NCBI RefSeq assembly: GCF_031457805.1
Contig: NZ_JAVDXI010000006.1
Span: 124,001-188,000, forward strand
Reading direction: 5' to 3'
From: Caulobacter sp031457805
Lineage (GTDB): Bacteria > Pseudomonadota > Alphaproteobacteria > Caulobacterales > Caulobacteraceae
Length of the DNA: 64,000 nucleotides
Under the pieces are notes generated by a model that saw only the letters and a program-made list of their open reading frames with translations, was not told where the DNA came from and ran no database searches. Positions within the stretch are counted from its first letter, which is position 1. Every line of letters begins with the position of its first letter. Both the position numbers and the translations under genes were made by a program. This document shows positions 1-9,595 of the stretch, piece by piece.

Positions 1-370
1 CCTGCCGCGCCGCGGTCAGGTCATCCTGGTTGAACAGGGCCGGCCGCGGCCCCACCAAGCTCATGTGCCCGACGAGCACACTCCAAAGTTGGGGCAGTTC
101 ATCGAGACTGAGCTTACGCATCGCGCCGCCGATCGGCGTGAGCCATTGATCGGGATTGTCGAGCAGGTGGGTGGCGACCTCGGGCGTATCGATGCGCATC
201 GTGCGAAACTTCGGCATCGGAAACAGCGCCGAGGCCCGCCCCACGCGCTGCGACCAGTAGAGGCCCGGTCCGGGAGAGGTCATCCGAACAAGCAGCCACA
301 GCACCGCAAGAGGCAGGGCCAGAACGACCAGCCCGAACGCTGCAGCCAGCAAGTCGAACGCGCGCTTCAT
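1..370 (-). CDS. Initiating sugar transferase (polyprenyl-phosphate glycosylphosphotransferase), 3' end cut by the window
   Basis: The first 123 residues of a bacterial sugar transferase run off the left edge. The N-terminus (MKRAFDLLAAAFGLVVLALP) is the usual cytoplasmic lead plus one hydrophobic re-entrant helix. It is followed by family hallmarks: SPGP, a QxRVGR-like loop, PKFRTM, RKLSLDELPQLW and MSLVGPRPAL. These enzymes transfer a sugar-1-phosphate from a nucleotide sugar to undecaprenyl phosphate at the inner membrane and so start polysaccharide or O-antigen repeat units. The short form (no extra transmembrane domain) is the WbqP/PglC-like monotopic type. The gene starts 14 bp after the tipN stop on the same strand, so the two are probably cotranscribed. 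The sugar specificity cannot be read. Confidence 0.85.
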   Translation of the reverse strand, partial: MKRAFDLLAAAFGLVVLALPLAVLWLLVRMTSPGPGLYWSQRVGRASALFPMPKFRTMRIDTPEVATHLLDNPDQWLTPIGGAMRKLSLDELPQLWSVLVGHMSLVGPRPALFNQDDLTAARQ

Positions 371-384
371 GCAAAGCGCTCAGG

Positions 385-3042
385 CTAGGCCAAGTCGCCG
401 CTGGCCGCGTCAAGCAGCAGATAGGCCCGCCCCGCATCGGACGAAAGCAGCGCCGCCAGCAGGAAGCCTTCCCGATCCTGGCCGGCGGCCTCGTCGATCA
501 TGCCCGCATAGCGCTTGAGGAAGCGCTCGGTGTTGCTCTTCAGCGTCGCGTCGGAGAACAGGCGCCGGACCAGCCGCCGGATCGCGGCCGGGGCCAGGCG
601 CTTGACCACCTCGCGCGCGCCGCTGGCGTCGCGGGTCTGAAGCGCGGCGGCGATCTCGTCGATCCGCCCGCGCGGCAGGAGGGCATGGGGGTCAATGCCC
701 ATGGCGGTGATCTCGGCGGCAAGCTTCTCGCCCAGCGCCGCGTCACCGGGCGTGCTGCTCTCGATGCCCGACAGCAGACCGCGCCAACTCCAATTGCCGT
801 CCGCCTCGTTTTCCGCCGGCGGCGCGCCGGCCTGCTTGCGCGCGGAGGCCTGCTCAAAGACCGAGCGGAACTCCTGGTCAGTGGCGGTGGGCGTCAGCCG
901 CAGGCGGCGACGGTCGGCGGGCGGCTCGTCCTCATCGTCGAACTCGACGGTCGGGAGCGGTGAAGGCGGCGGTGGGGGCGCAGCGGCGCGCGTGCGGACG
1001 GGCGGCGTCGCGGCCGTGCTCGCGCGAGCAGCGACGGTCGAGATCCCGGAGGCCGTCACAGCGCCCGCCGCCTCGCTCAGCATCTCGTAGTTGCGACGGA
1101 CGCGCTCCTGGAAGGCCTGGTCGATCGCCGCCGTCTCCTCGGCGGTACGACGCACGGCGTTCATCAGTTGCTCGACGCCTTGCTCGATCGCGATACGGAC
1201 CTCGCCGGCTTTCTGCAGCGCTTCAGCTGGCAGGTCAGCGGTGCGGCGACCAATCTCGGCCAGCATGGTTTCAAGCTCGTCGAGCGTGCCCCGCGCCGTC
1301 TGCACGGAGTCCTGAAGCTTCTGGGACGTCCGGGCTCCAGCCTGCTCAACCATCTGGGCCGAGTGCTCGATGATATCGCGCGCCTCTTCCATCCGAGACT
1401 CGAAGACCGCGTCGGCCTTCTGTCCGGCGGCGAAGGCGATCTCGTTGAGCTGGTCCACACGACTACGCGCCGCCTCGACCCGCGCCTCGACACTCTCGCT
1501 GGCCTTTAGCGCGGCTTCCGCCATGGCCTCCATCGCCGCTTTTAGCTCTTCCTCAAGCAAGGTCCGCTGGTTCTCGGCGACGTCGCCGATCGTCTCGAGG
1601 GTCTTCTTGGCCTCCTCGGCCAGGATCTCACGCTGCGATTTCGCCCCGTCCGCCATCTCGCGGAACTGGTCGGCGGCCGAGCTGATCAAGCCGCGCAGGA
1701 TCTCGGCCCCCATGGCGGCGGTGTCTGAAAGCTCGGTGGCGCCGACCCGGGTGTAGGCCACAAACTCGGTGAGTTGTGCGGTCCGCGTCTCAGCTTCGGC
1801 GGCGAAGTCTTCCTGCTCGGACCGGAGCGCTTGACTGATTTCGACCAGGGCGGCGCGCTGTGCGGCGAGGGTCTTCTCAACCGAAGCAACCTGATCGCCA
1901 ACGCCGACACCGGCGGTCTCGAGGCGCGCGATCTGGCGGGAAAGGTCCTCAGCCCCGACACGCGCCGCATCCGACGCTTCGGCGGCGGCGGCGGCCAGGT
2001 CGGCGGCGCGGGCCGCCAAAGCCGCTTCGGCCTCGCGGAGCTGGGTCTCGGCCAGGTCGGACGCCTCAGCGACCATCCGGGCCTGACTGCCGATCGCGTC
2101 GACCACCGCCGTCGAGCGCGCATCCAGCGACTGCGACAGCGTCTCCATGGCCGAGCGTTCGTGGCTGAGGCCCTGGGCGAGCTGGTTGGCCATCCGCGCG
2201 GAGTCCGCAGCGGCGTCCGCAAGACGCGCCGTTTCCTCAGCCAAGGCTTTTCGCAGCGAAATGATGTGCTCTCGAGCCCGTTCCGCAGCCGCCGCCGCCT
2301 CGTCGACACCCTGACGCATGGCGTCGACGGCGTTGGTGGCTCCGGCGGCGGCCAGGGCCGCGGGGGTCACAAGGCGGTCGGTCATCGTGCGGTTACGCCG
2401 CAACTCATCGGAAATGCCGTTGGCTTGCCGCAGCAGATAGGCTCCGAGCAGCGTCAGTAGCGCAGGCCCGATCGCCAGGCCCGCGAACACCATCAAGGCG
2501 AAACCTTCGATCTTGAAGGCCGGTACGCCGCGCGCATAGCCGAGGGCGAAAGCGATCGGGGCCAGCGCCCAAAGCGCCGCAACCGCCGTGGCCAGCGTCC
2601 AGAACAGAACCCCCGACATGCGGCGCGGAACCAGCTCCGAGTTCACGGAAACCGTCGGTTCAGAGACCGGGCCGCGAAGATCCAATGCGGACTCTCGCGC
2701 CGCGCCCTTCGCCGGCGCGGCCTTTTCGGCCACTGGCGCTGGCGGCTGCGGGGGCGGTTGCGGCGTCGCCGTGAGCGACTGGGCGAGCGAAAGGTCGGGC
2801 TCGGCGATCTGAGCCGGCTCCGCGTCGCGACGCCGCCGAGACCTGACAGTCGCCGGCGTCGGAACAGAAAGGTCGTCTTGCGCGGGGGTGCTCAAGGTCA
2901 GCGGCTCGGCGGCCGTCGCACTGTCCTCCGACGCGGCGATCGACTCGGGCTCTGGATGTTCAGGCGCGGTCTTGGGGTCCTCGGGAGGGATCTCCGTCGG
3001 AGTCGCGGAGAAATCGAGCGGTTGGCGCTTCTTAGGCTTCAT
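385..3042 (-). CDS. tipN: TipN-like cell-polarity coiled-coil membrane protein
   Basis: An 885-residue protein taken from the ATG at 3042 (MKPKKRQPLDFS); an upstream start at 3060 would add six residues. A Pro/Glu/Ala-rich N-terminal stretch of about 140 residues precedes two close hydrophobic helices (roughly 145-170 and 180-205). After these come about 500 residues of Ala/Glu/Arg-rich heptads, with almost no Gly or Pro, that read as continuous coiled coil, then a Pro-rich linker and a compact C-terminal domain. Size, two transmembrane helices and long coiled coil match TipN, the new-pole (birth scar) marker of Caulobacter that directs polarity and chromosome partitioning. The neighbouring cysD/cysNC genes agree with my recollection of the C. 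crescentus tipN locus. The name rests on architecture and context, not on an alignment. Confidence 0.78.
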   Translation of the reverse strand: MKPKKRQPLDFSATPTEIPPEDPKTAPEHPEPESIAASEDSATAAEPLTLSTPAQDDLSVPTPATVRSRRRRDAEPAQIAEPDLSLAQSLTATPQPPPQPPAPVAEKAAPAKGAARESALDLRGPVSEPTVSVNSELVPRRMSGVLFWTLATAVAALWALAPIAFALGYARGVPAFKIEGFALMVFAGLAIGPALLTLLGAYLLRQANGISDELRRNRTMTDRLVTPAALAAAGATNAVDAMRQGVDEAAAAAERAREHIISLRKALAEETARLADAAADSARMANQLAQGLSHERSAMETLSQSLDARSTAVVDAIGSQARMVAEASDLAETQLREAEAALAARAADLAAAAAEASDAARVGAEDLSRQIARLETAGVGVGDQVASVEKTLAAQRAALVEISQALRSEQEDFAAEAETRTAQLTEFVAYTRVGATELSDTAAMGAEILRGLISSAADQFREMADGAKSQREILAEEAKKTLETIGDVAENQRTLLEEELKAAMEAMAEAALKASESVEARVEAARSRVDQLNEIAFAAGQKADAVFESRMEEARDIIEHSAQMVEQAGARTSQKLQDSVQTARGTLDELETMLAEIGRRTADLPAEALQKAGEVRIAIEQGVEQLMNAVRRTAEETAAIDQAFQERVRRNYEMLSEAAGAVTASGISTVAARASTAATPPVRTRAAAPPPPPSPLPTVEFDDEDEPPADRRRLRLTPTATDQEFRSVFEQASARKQAGAPPAENEADGNWSWRGLLSGIESSTPGDAALGEKLAAEITAMGIDPHALLPRGRIDEIAAALQTRDASGAREVVKRLAPAAIRRLVRRLFSDATLKSNTERFLKRYAGMIDEAAGQDREGFLLAALLSSDAGRAYLLLDAASGDLA

Positions 3043-3214
3043 ACACAGCCAGGGTCCCAAGACGGGGCGTAAAAGGAGCGTCGGCGAGGGGGCGCTGATA
3101 GAGCGTCGCGCGCCGAACCCCTCCTTCGCGTGTCACATGAACCTAACGGTGAAAAGCCTTGGCGAAAAGCGACTTTGGTTGCGTTCGCAGGGGTTGCGAC
3201 GTCAGGGCGCGACC

Positions 3215-3418
3215 TTAAGCGCCTGCAGATGCGGCGGAGGGCCCGTTAGCCGTGATCGGGGGCGGCTGACTCACGTCTCGCGATCGGTTGACGGTTCGCG
3301 CTTCGGACGACTTCGCATGGGGGCGAACGGCATGGTCGATCACGACCCCGAACTGGCAGAGCGCGAACGAGGACAGCCACACAACCGCCACAGCCAACAT
3401 TTCCGCCAGGAAGCCCAT
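3215..3418 (-). CDS. Small single-pass membrane protein, hypothetical
   Basis: A 67-residue frame begins at the ATG at 3418, six bases after a GAGG ribosome binding site (GAGG-cgagct-ATG). Residues 1-27 (MGFLAEMLAVAVVWLSSFAL onward) form one hydrophobic helix, and the rest is a polar, Ser/Ala/Pro-rich tail. It sits alone between tipN and cysD. I recognise no family. The ribosome binding site and hydrophobic start favour a real small inner-membrane protein, but the tail has ordinary GC-rich composition and could be chance. Confidence 0.45.
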   Translation of the reverse strand: MGFLAEMLAVAVVWLSSFALCQFGVVIDHAVRPHAKSSEARTVNRSRDVSQPPPITANGPSAASAGA

Positions 3419-3690
3419 AGCTCGCCTCACGATCCCATAGCGGCGTTATGCGAGAACCGGGAGCGAAAGGCGAATGAAGTTTTGGTCATGAATGGCGTTG
3501 TCGGCCCACGGCGCCACGGCATCTGACAGCGCCCTCAGAATTACGGCGGTTGTCCCCGTGCTCAGCCGGGCCTAGGTGCCAGCCTGAGCCCGGCCCGCCT
3601 TCAAGCAAGGTCATGTCGGAGATTTTTCCTTTGCGGACCCACGCCTTGGCCCTTACGCAATTCGCACCCGCCGCCGCTTCGCCGGATCCG
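3419..3690 (+). other. Leader/intergenic region upstream of cysD
   Basis: With the small reverse ORF set aside, 3043-3214 and 3419-3690 hold no convincing gene. The part before cysD contains a 7-bp GC stem (GCCGGGC at 3565-3571 with GCCCGGC at 3588-3594, loop 16 nt). Two alternative in-frame starts for cysD are also present (TTG at 3550, ATG at 3613). No known riboswitch consensus was recognised. The promoter for the sulfate activation genes should lie here. Confidence 0.3.
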
Positions 3691-4626
3691 ATGACGCCCG
3701 ATCTCACCCAGGCTGCGATCACCCCGGCGCGCTTGACGCATCTGCAGCGACTGGAGGCCGAGAGCATCCACATCCTGCGGGAGGTGGCCGCCGAGTGCGA
3801 GCGCCCGGTCATGCTGTACTCGATTGGCAAGGACAGCGCGGTGATGCTGCACCTGGCCGCCAAGGCGTTCTATCCCAGCAAGCCGCCCTTCCCCCTTCTG
3901 CATGTCGACACGACCTGGAAGTTCCGCGACATGTACGCGCTGCGCGACCGCGTCGCCGCGGAGCTCGGGCTCGACCTGCTGGTGCATAAGAACCCCGACG
4001 CCGAGGCTCGCGGGGTCAACCCGTTTGACCACGGCAGCGCTCTGCACACCGACCTCTGGAAAACTGAAGGGCTGAAGCAGGCCCTGTCGCAGTACGGCTT
4101 CGACGCGGCCTTCGGCGGCGCGCGCCGCGACGAGGAAAAGAGCCGGGCCAAGGAGCGGGTCTTCTCATTCCGATCGGCCGAACATCGCTGGGACCCGAAG
4201 AACCAGCGTCCCGAGCTCTGGAATCTCTACAACACCCGAAAGCACCCGGGAGAGAGCCTGCGCGTCTTCCCGATCTCCAATTGGACTGAGCTGGATGTCT
4301 GGCAATATATCCATCTTGAGAACATCCCGATCGTGCCGCTCTATTTCGCGGCCGAGCGGCCCGTGGTCGAGCGAGACGGCGCGCTGATCATGGTCGACGA
4401 CGATCGCTTCCGCCTGCGTGAAGGCGAAGTTCCACAGATGAGGAGCGTGCGTTTCCGGACGTTGGGTTGCTACCCGCTCACCGGCGCCGTCGAGAGTCAG
4501 GCGACCACCCTCCCCCAGGTCATCCAGGAAATGCTGCTGACCACGACCAGCGAGCGCCAGGGCCGCGTCATCGACCACGACCAGTCGGCTTCGATGGAGA
4601 AGAAGAAGCAGGAGGGCTACTTCTGA
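3691..4626 (+). CDS. cysD: Sulfate adenylyltransferase small subunit CysD
   Basis: CysD, with the CysN GTPase, makes adenosine 5'-phosphosulfate from ATP and sulfate, the first step of assimilatory sulfate activation in the cytoplasm. The protein follows the family from end to end: RLTHLQRLEAESIHILREV, the PP-loop SIGKDSAVM, LLHVDTTWKFRDMY, FGGARRDEEKSRAKER, WDPKNQRPELW, RTLGCYPLTGAVES and the C-terminal TTSERQGRVIDHDQ. Starting at 3691 gives 311 residues, close to the usual 302. The frame stays open upstream to an ATG at 3613 and a TTG at 3550, so the start is uncertain. The stop overlaps the cysNC start (TGATG), which implies translational coupling. Confidence 0.95.
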   Translation: MTPDLTQAAITPARLTHLQRLEAESIHILREVAAECERPVMLYSIGKDSAVMLHLAAKAFYPSKPPFPLLHVDTTWKFRDMYALRDRVAAELGLDLLVHKNPDAEARGVNPFDHGSALHTDLWKTEGLKQALSQYGFDAAFGGARRDEEKSRAKERVFSFRSAEHRWDPKNQRPELWNLYNTRKHPGESLRVFPISNWTELDVWQYIHLENIPIVPLYFAAERPVVERDGALIMVDDDRFRLREGEVPQMRSVRFRTLGCYPLTGAVESQATTLPQVIQEMLLTTTSERQGRVIDHDQSASMEKKKQEGYF

Positions 4627-6533
4627 TGGCGCACCAGTCCGCCCTGATCGCCGAAGACATCGGCGCCTACCTGCACCAGCATCAGCACAAGTCGCTGCTG
4701 CGCTTCATCACCTGCGGCAGCGTCGATGACGGCAAGTCCACCCTGATCGGTCGCCTGCTGTACGACAGCAAGATGATCTTCGAGGATCAGATGGCGGCCC
4801 TCGAGGCCGACTCCAAGAAGGTCGGCACCCAGGGCGGCGCGATCGACTTCGCCCTGCTGGTCGACGGCCTGGCCGCAGAGCGCGAGCAAGGCATCACGAT
4901 CGACGTCGCCTACCGGTTCTTTTCGACAGAGAAGCGCAAGTTCATCGTCGCCGACACCCCCGGGCACGAGCAGTACACCCGAAACATGGTCACTGGCGCC
5001 TCGACCGCCGACGCGGCCGTGATCCTGATCGACGCGCGCAAGGGCGTGCTGACCCAGACCCGTCGCCACAGCTATCTCGTCAGCCTGCTGGGCATCCGGA
5101 ACGTGGTCCTGGCGGTGAACAAGATGGACCTGGTCGGCTGGGATCGGTCGACTTTTGACGCCATCGTCGCCGACTACCGGACCTTCGCCGAGCAGATCGG
5201 TCTTTCGGTGTTCACGCCGATCCCGATCTCGGGCCTGGGCGGCGACAACATCGCCACGCGCAGCGAGGCGACGCCCTGGTTCGACGGCCCGATCCTGATG
5301 GACTGGCTGGAGGCCGTCGAGGTCGAGGACGATCTCCAGGCCAAGCCCTTCCGTATGCCGGTCCAGTGGGTCAACCGCCCCAACCTCGACTTCCGCGGCT
5401 TCTCGGGCCTCGTCGCTTCAGGCTCGATCAAGCCCGGCGACCGTATCCGCGCCCTGCCCTCGGGTCGCGAGAGCCGCGTCGCGCGGATCGTGACCCTGCC
5501 GGGCGATCTGGAGCGGGCTGTCGCCGGACAATCGGTCACCCTGACACTGGAAGACGAGATCGACATCTCGCGCGGTGATGTGATCGCCGCCGCCGACGCG
5601 CCCGCGCCGGTGGCCAACCAGTTCGAGGCCACCCTGGTGTGGATGGATGACGAGCCCCTGCCGCCAGGCCGGGCCTATCTGCTGAAGCTGGGCGCGCGCA
5701 CGGTCGGCGCCAGCGTCACCGACATCAAGCATCGGGTAAACGTCAACACGCTGGAAAAGACCGCCGCCAAGCGGCTGGAGCTGAACGAGATCGGCGTCTG
5801 TAACCTGTCCCTTGATCGGGCGATCCCGTTCGAGGCCTACGCCGAAAACCGTCAGATGGGCGGCTTCATCCTGATCGACCGGCTGAGCAACCGCACGGTT
5901 GGCGCCGGCATGATCAACTTCGCCCTGCGGCGCGCCGACAACATCCACTGGCAGCATACCGACGTCACCAAGGTCTCGCGGGCGGCGCTGAAACGCCAAC
6001 GCGGTCAAGTGGTCTGGCTGACGGGCCTGTCGGGCGCGGGCAAGTCGACCATCGCCAATCTGGTCGAGAAGCGCCTGCACGCCTTGGGCCGTCACACCTA
6101 CCTGCTGGACGGCGACAACGTCCGGCATGGACTGAACAAGGACCTCGGCTTCACCGAGGAAGATCGCGTCGAGAACATCCGCCGGGTGGCCGAAGTCGCC
6201 AAGCTGATGGTCGACGCGGGCCTGATCGTGCTGACGGCCTTCATCTCGCCGTTCCGCGCGGAGCGCCAGTTGGCGCGCGACCTGCTGGAGCCGGGCGAGT
6301 TCATCGAGGTCTTTGTCGACACGCCGCTGGCCGTGGCCGAGGCTCGGGACGTCAAGGGCCTCTACAAGAAGGCTCGGTCGGGTCAGCTGAAGAACTTCAC
6401 CGGCGTCGACAGCCCTTATGAAGCGCCGGAAACGCCGGAGCTGCGGATCGACACGACCGCCATCGATCCCGTCGAGGCGGCCGAGCGAATCGTGGCGTGG
6501 CTGGAGGGCCAGGAGATCGACTACACGATCTAA
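4626..6533 (+). CDS. cysNC: Bifunctional sulfate adenylyltransferase subunit 1 / adenylylsulfate kinase CysNC
   Basis: A 635-residue fusion. Residues 1 to about 440 are the CysN elongation-factor-like GTPase, with P-loop GSVDDGKST (31-39), DTPGHEQYT and NKMD, then two beta-barrel domains; it drives APS formation by CysD. Residues from about 455 are APS kinase (CysC), with P-loop GLSGAGKST (467-475), LDGDNVRHGLNKDLGF and the KARSGQLKNFTGVDSPYEAP segment; this half phosphorylates APS to PAPS. The ATG overlaps the cysD stop. Fusion of N and C is common in alphaproteobacteria and lets APS pass directly to the kinase. No cysH or cysI gene is adjacent in this window. Confidence 0.96.
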   Translation: MAHQSALIAEDIGAYLHQHQHKSLLRFITCGSVDDGKSTLIGRLLYDSKMIFEDQMAALEADSKKVGTQGGAIDFALLVDGLAAEREQGITIDVAYRFFSTEKRKFIVADTPGHEQYTRNMVTGASTADAAVILIDARKGVLTQTRRHSYLVSLLGIRNVVLAVNKMDLVGWDRSTFDAIVADYRTFAEQIGLSVFTPIPISGLGGDNIATRSEATPWFDGPILMDWLEAVEVEDDLQAKPFRMPVQWVNRPNLDFRGFSGLVASGSIKPGDRIRALPSGRESRVARIVTLPGDLERAVAGQSVTLTLEDEIDISRGDVIAAADAPAPVANQFEATLVWMDDEPLPPGRAYLLKLGARTVGASVTDIKHRVNVNTLEKTAAKRLELNEIGVCNLSLDRAIPFEAYAENRQMGGFILIDRLSNRTVGAGMINFALRRADNIHWQHTDVTKVSRAALKRQRGQVVWLTGLSGAGKSTIANLVEKRLHALGRHTYLLDGDNVRHGLNKDLGFTEEDRVENIRRVAEVAKLMVDAGLIVLTAFISPFRAERQLARDLLEPGEFIEVFVDTPLAVAEARDVKGLYKKARSGQLKNFTGVDSPYEAPETPELRIDTTAIDPVEAAERIVAWLEGQEIDYTI

Positions 6534-6539
6534 AGCCGC

Positions 6540-7754
6540 TCAGAAGCGGAGTCTGTCGGATGACAGGCTCCGCGCGCGGCGCGTCAACAGGATCGCGCCG
6601 GCGAGGCCCAGCAGCGCCATGAGGGCGGTGGCCAGATAGCCGAACGCACCGAAGGCGTCGAACAGCGGCCCCGACGTCAAGGTCGCTATACCCAGCGTGA
6701 ACCCCGATGACAGCGCCGAGTTGATCGCCTGCGCCGGCGAGGCGGCGGTTGGCGGCGCCAGCTTCTCGATCAGGCGCAGCGACGCCAGGAACGAGGCGGC
6801 GAAGGTCAGGGCGTGCAACATCTGCAGCGGGAACAGCGACCACAGGGGCGGCTCGAACGCGTAGATCGTCCAGCGCATTACGGCGGCGCCTGCGCCAAGC
6901 ACGAGAAACAGCTCAGGTCCCCAGCGGCGGCGCAACGGCTCGAGGAACCACATGAAGGCCACCTCGGCCGCCACGCCCACGCCCCACAAGACGCCGATCA
7001 TCGGCTCGCTGATCCCCTGCTTGCGCCAGAGGATGGCCGAGAAGCTGTAGTAGAAGGCGTGCGCGCCCTGGATGAGCCCGGCGGTCACCACCGCCAGGAC
7101 GAAAGTCCGATTGCGCAGCAGCTCCGACAGCCCGTTCCAGCGCTCCGACCGCAGCGGCTTGGCGCCCTCGGCGTGGACGCGCTCGGGCGGCACCAGGGTC
7201 GCGGCGGCCAGCGCCCCGAACAGGCACGCCACGGCGATCCAGACCGCGATGATCGTCGGCGCGGCGAAGGTCAGGATCGCCCCCATGGCCAGGTTCGCCG
7301 CAATGAAGGCGCTGGAGCCCGTGCCGCGCGGGATGCCGTAGTTGAAGTTGTCGACCCGCGCCCGGCGCAGGGTGATGACGTCGATCAGGGGGGAAACGGT
7401 CGATAGCAGGGTCTGGCCGACGAACCAGGCCAGGATGAACCACCACAGGTTCGCCGGCCCCAGCAGAGCGCCGTAGCCGATCGCCGCGCCGATCAACAGC
7501 AGCACCATGGGCGTGCGGCGAAGCGTGAACCCGTCGGCCCAGACCGCCAGTACGGGTCCGGTGAACGGCTTGAGCAGCAGCGGGATAGCCAAGATCAGGC
7601 CGATCTCGCCGCCGGTCATGCCCCGGTCGCGCAGATAGGTGCCTATGTACGGCAGACTGACGCCTGAGCTCAGGAAGATGGCGGCGTAGAACAGGCACAG
7701 GCGAACAAGGGTCGATAGCCCCTCGCGCTCAGACCTGTCCGCCCCGCCCGTCAC
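6540..7754 (-). CDS. MFS transporter, HcaT/3-phenylpropionate permease-like
   Basis: A 404-residue polytopic protein with about 12 hydrophobic helices and no signal peptide. The first helix (LCLFYAAIFLSSGVSLPYIG), the loop TYLRDRGMTGGEIGLILAIP and the RR-rich loop after helix 2-3 match the MFS_1-like branch that holds HcaT and related sugar/aromatic acid symporters. Substrate unknown. The GTG start lies one base after the metG stop, so the gene is almost certainly cotranscribed with metG. The stop falls 6 bp from the convergent cysNC stop, which leaves no room for a separate terminator. Confidence 0.82.
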   Translation of the reverse strand: MTGGADRSEREGLSTLVRLCLFYAAIFLSSGVSLPYIGTYLRDRGMTGGEIGLILAIPLLLKPFTGPVLAVWADGFTLRRTPMVLLLIGAAIGYGALLGPANLWWFILAWFVGQTLLSTVSPLIDVITLRRARVDNFNYGIPRGTGSSAFIAANLAMGAILTFAAPTIIAVWIAVACLFGALAAATLVPPERVHAEGAKPLRSERWNGLSELLRNRTFVLAVVTAGLIQGAHAFYYSFSAILWRKQGISEPMIGVLWGVGVAAEVAFMWFLEPLRRRWGPELFLVLGAGAAVMRWTIYAFEPPLWSLFPLQMLHALTFAASFLASLRLIEKLAPPTAASPAQAINSALSSGFTLGIATLTSGPLFDAFGAFGYLATALMALLGLAGAILLTRRARSLSSDRLRF

Positions 7755-7755
7755 C

Positions 7756-9465
7756 CTACTCCGCGCCGCCGAAGCGGGCCGTCCAGTCGGCGATCTGCTC
7801 GTCCTCGATCTTCTTGAACAGAACCTCTGGCACCGTCACAGAAGCGCCGATCTTCAAGGTGTCGAGTTCAGCCTTGGCGTCATTCGACGGCCAGGCGGCC
7901 GGGAAGTCGAGACCGAAGGCGTCGCCGATCTTCTCGGCGGCGAACGGGATGAACGGGGCCGAGATCTTGGCGTACAGCGCGGCCAGGTTCAGCGCGGTGC
8001 GGACGATGACGGCGGCGCGGTCGCGATCGGTCTTGATCGCGGTCCACGGGGCGGCTTCCTGCAGATACTCGTTGCCGACCACCCAGAGCGCCCGCAGCGC
8101 CTGGGCGCTCTTGCGGATCTCGATGGCGTCCATCTGCTCGGCGAGGTCCGCGAGGCGCGCCGAGACGTCGGCGAACAGCTTCTCTTCCAGCGGGCCGGGC
8201 TCGCCGCCCGCGGGCACCACGCCCTCGAACTTGCTCTCGTTGAACTTCAGGATGCGGTTGACGAAATTGCCTAGCACGTCGGCCAGGTCGCGGTTTACGG
8301 CGCTGGCGAACTGCTCCCAGGTGAAGGCGGTGTCGCTGCCTTCTGGCGAGTTGGCCGTCAGGTACCAGCGCCACAGGTCAGGCGGCAGGATCTCCAGGGC
8401 CGCGTCCATGAACACGCCGCGCTTGTTGCTCGTCGAGAACTTGCCGCCGTACCAGTTCAACCAGTTGAAGGCCTTGAGCATGTCGACGCTCTTCCAAGGC
8501 TCTTCAGAGCCGAGAATCGTGGCCGGGAAACTGACCGTGTGGAACGCCACATTGTCCTTGCCCATGAACTGGACGTAGCGAACGTCTTCCGCGCCCGCGT
8601 CGGTGCGCCACCAGCGCTTCCAGTCACGGTCGGGCGCGCCTTCGGCCCATTCCTGGGTCGCGGCGATGTATTCGATCGGGGCGTCGAACCAGACGTAGAA
8701 CACCTTGTCCTCGAAGCCCGGGCGCGGCACGCCGTTCTGAGCGACCGGGATGCCCCAGGCCAGGTCGCGGGTGATGCCGCGATCGATCAGGCCCTCGTCC
8801 AGGTGCTTGTAGGCGATCGAGCGCGCCAACGGCGGCCAGTCGGCGTGGCTGTCGACCCAGGCGCGGATCTTGTCCTGCATCTTCGTCTGCAACAGGTAGA
8901 GGTGCTTGGTGTCGCGCACCTCGATGTTCCGCGAGCCCGAGATCACCGAGTACGGGTCGATCAGGTCGGTGGGGTCCAGCAGGTTGCCGCAGTTGTCGCA
9001 CTGGTCGCCGCGCGCCTTCTCGAACTTGCAGTGCGGACAGGTGCCCTCGACGTAGCGGTCGGGCAGGAAGCGCTTGTCGTCGACCGAATAGACCATCTGG
9101 TCGACGCGTTCCTCGATCAGGCCGTGATCTTCCAAGGCCTGGCAGAAGTGCTGGGTCAAACGATGGTTCTGCGGCGAGGAAGAGCGGCCGAAGTGGTCCC
9201 AGGACAAGCCAAAGGCGCGGCCCACGTCGTGCTGCAACACGTGCTGCTCGGCGCAATAGGTGGCCACATCCTGGCCCGCGGCGGCGGCAGCGAGTTCGGC
9301 GGGCGTCCCGTGCTCGTCGGTGGCGCAAATATAGAGCGTCTCGTGGCCTTGGGCCCGTTTGAAGCGCGCATAGACGTCCGCCGGCAGCATGGAGCCCGCG
9401 AGGTTCCCCAGGTGCTTGATGCCGTTGATGTACGGCAGGGCGGAGGTGATCAGGATGCGAGCCAT
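7756..9465 (-). CDS. metG: Methionyl-tRNA synthetase
   Basis: This class I aminoacyl-tRNA synthetase charges initiator and elongator tRNA-Met. The 569 residues include the HIGH-type motif HLGN (18-21), the zinc knuckle CPHC...CDNC in the connective peptide, the YVWFDAPIEY core, the KMSKS-type loop written KFSTSN, and an alpha-helical anticodon-binding domain. It lacks the C-terminal EMAP/Trbp111 dimer domain seen in E. coli MetG, as is usual for shorter bacterial forms. It is the first gene of a minus-strand pair with the MFS transporter. Confidence 0.97.
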   Translation of the reverse strand: MARILITSALPYINGIKHLGNLAGSMLPADVYARFKRAQGHETLYICATDEHGTPAELAAAAAGQDVATYCAEQHVLQHDVGRAFGLSWDHFGRSSSPQNHRLTQHFCQALEDHGLIEERVDQMVYSVDDKRFLPDRYVEGTCPHCKFEKARGDQCDNCGNLLDPTDLIDPYSVISGSRNIEVRDTKHLYLLQTKMQDKIRAWVDSHADWPPLARSIAYKHLDEGLIDRGITRDLAWGIPVAQNGVPRPGFEDKVFYVWFDAPIEYIAATQEWAEGAPDRDWKRWWRTDAGAEDVRYVQFMGKDNVAFHTVSFPATILGSEEPWKSVDMLKAFNWLNWYGGKFSTSNKRGVFMDAALEILPPDLWRWYLTANSPEGSDTAFTWEQFASAVNRDLADVLGNFVNRILKFNESKFEGVVPAGGEPGPLEEKLFADVSARLADLAEQMDAIEIRKSAQALRALWVVGNEYLQEAAPWTAIKTDRDRAAVIVRTALNLAALYAKISAPFIPFAAEKIGDAFGLDFPAAWPSNDAKAELDTLKIGASVTVPEVLFKKIEDEQIADWTARFGGAE

Positions 9466-9595
9466 GCGGGCGCGGCCTTTCGGGGGAGTCTACGGAACGC
9501 TTGGAAGGGTCCGCATATAGAAGGCTCGGGCCGGAAACGAAAGCGCAAGCCGATTGACCGAACGGCGTTCTTGGGCGCAGCCTTCCGAAAGCTGA

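Noticed and set aside
3550..3690. N-terminal extension of CysD from TTG 3550 or ATG 3613
   Set aside because: It adds 26-47 residues absent from the family, without a well-spaced ribosome binding site. Kept as an alternative only.
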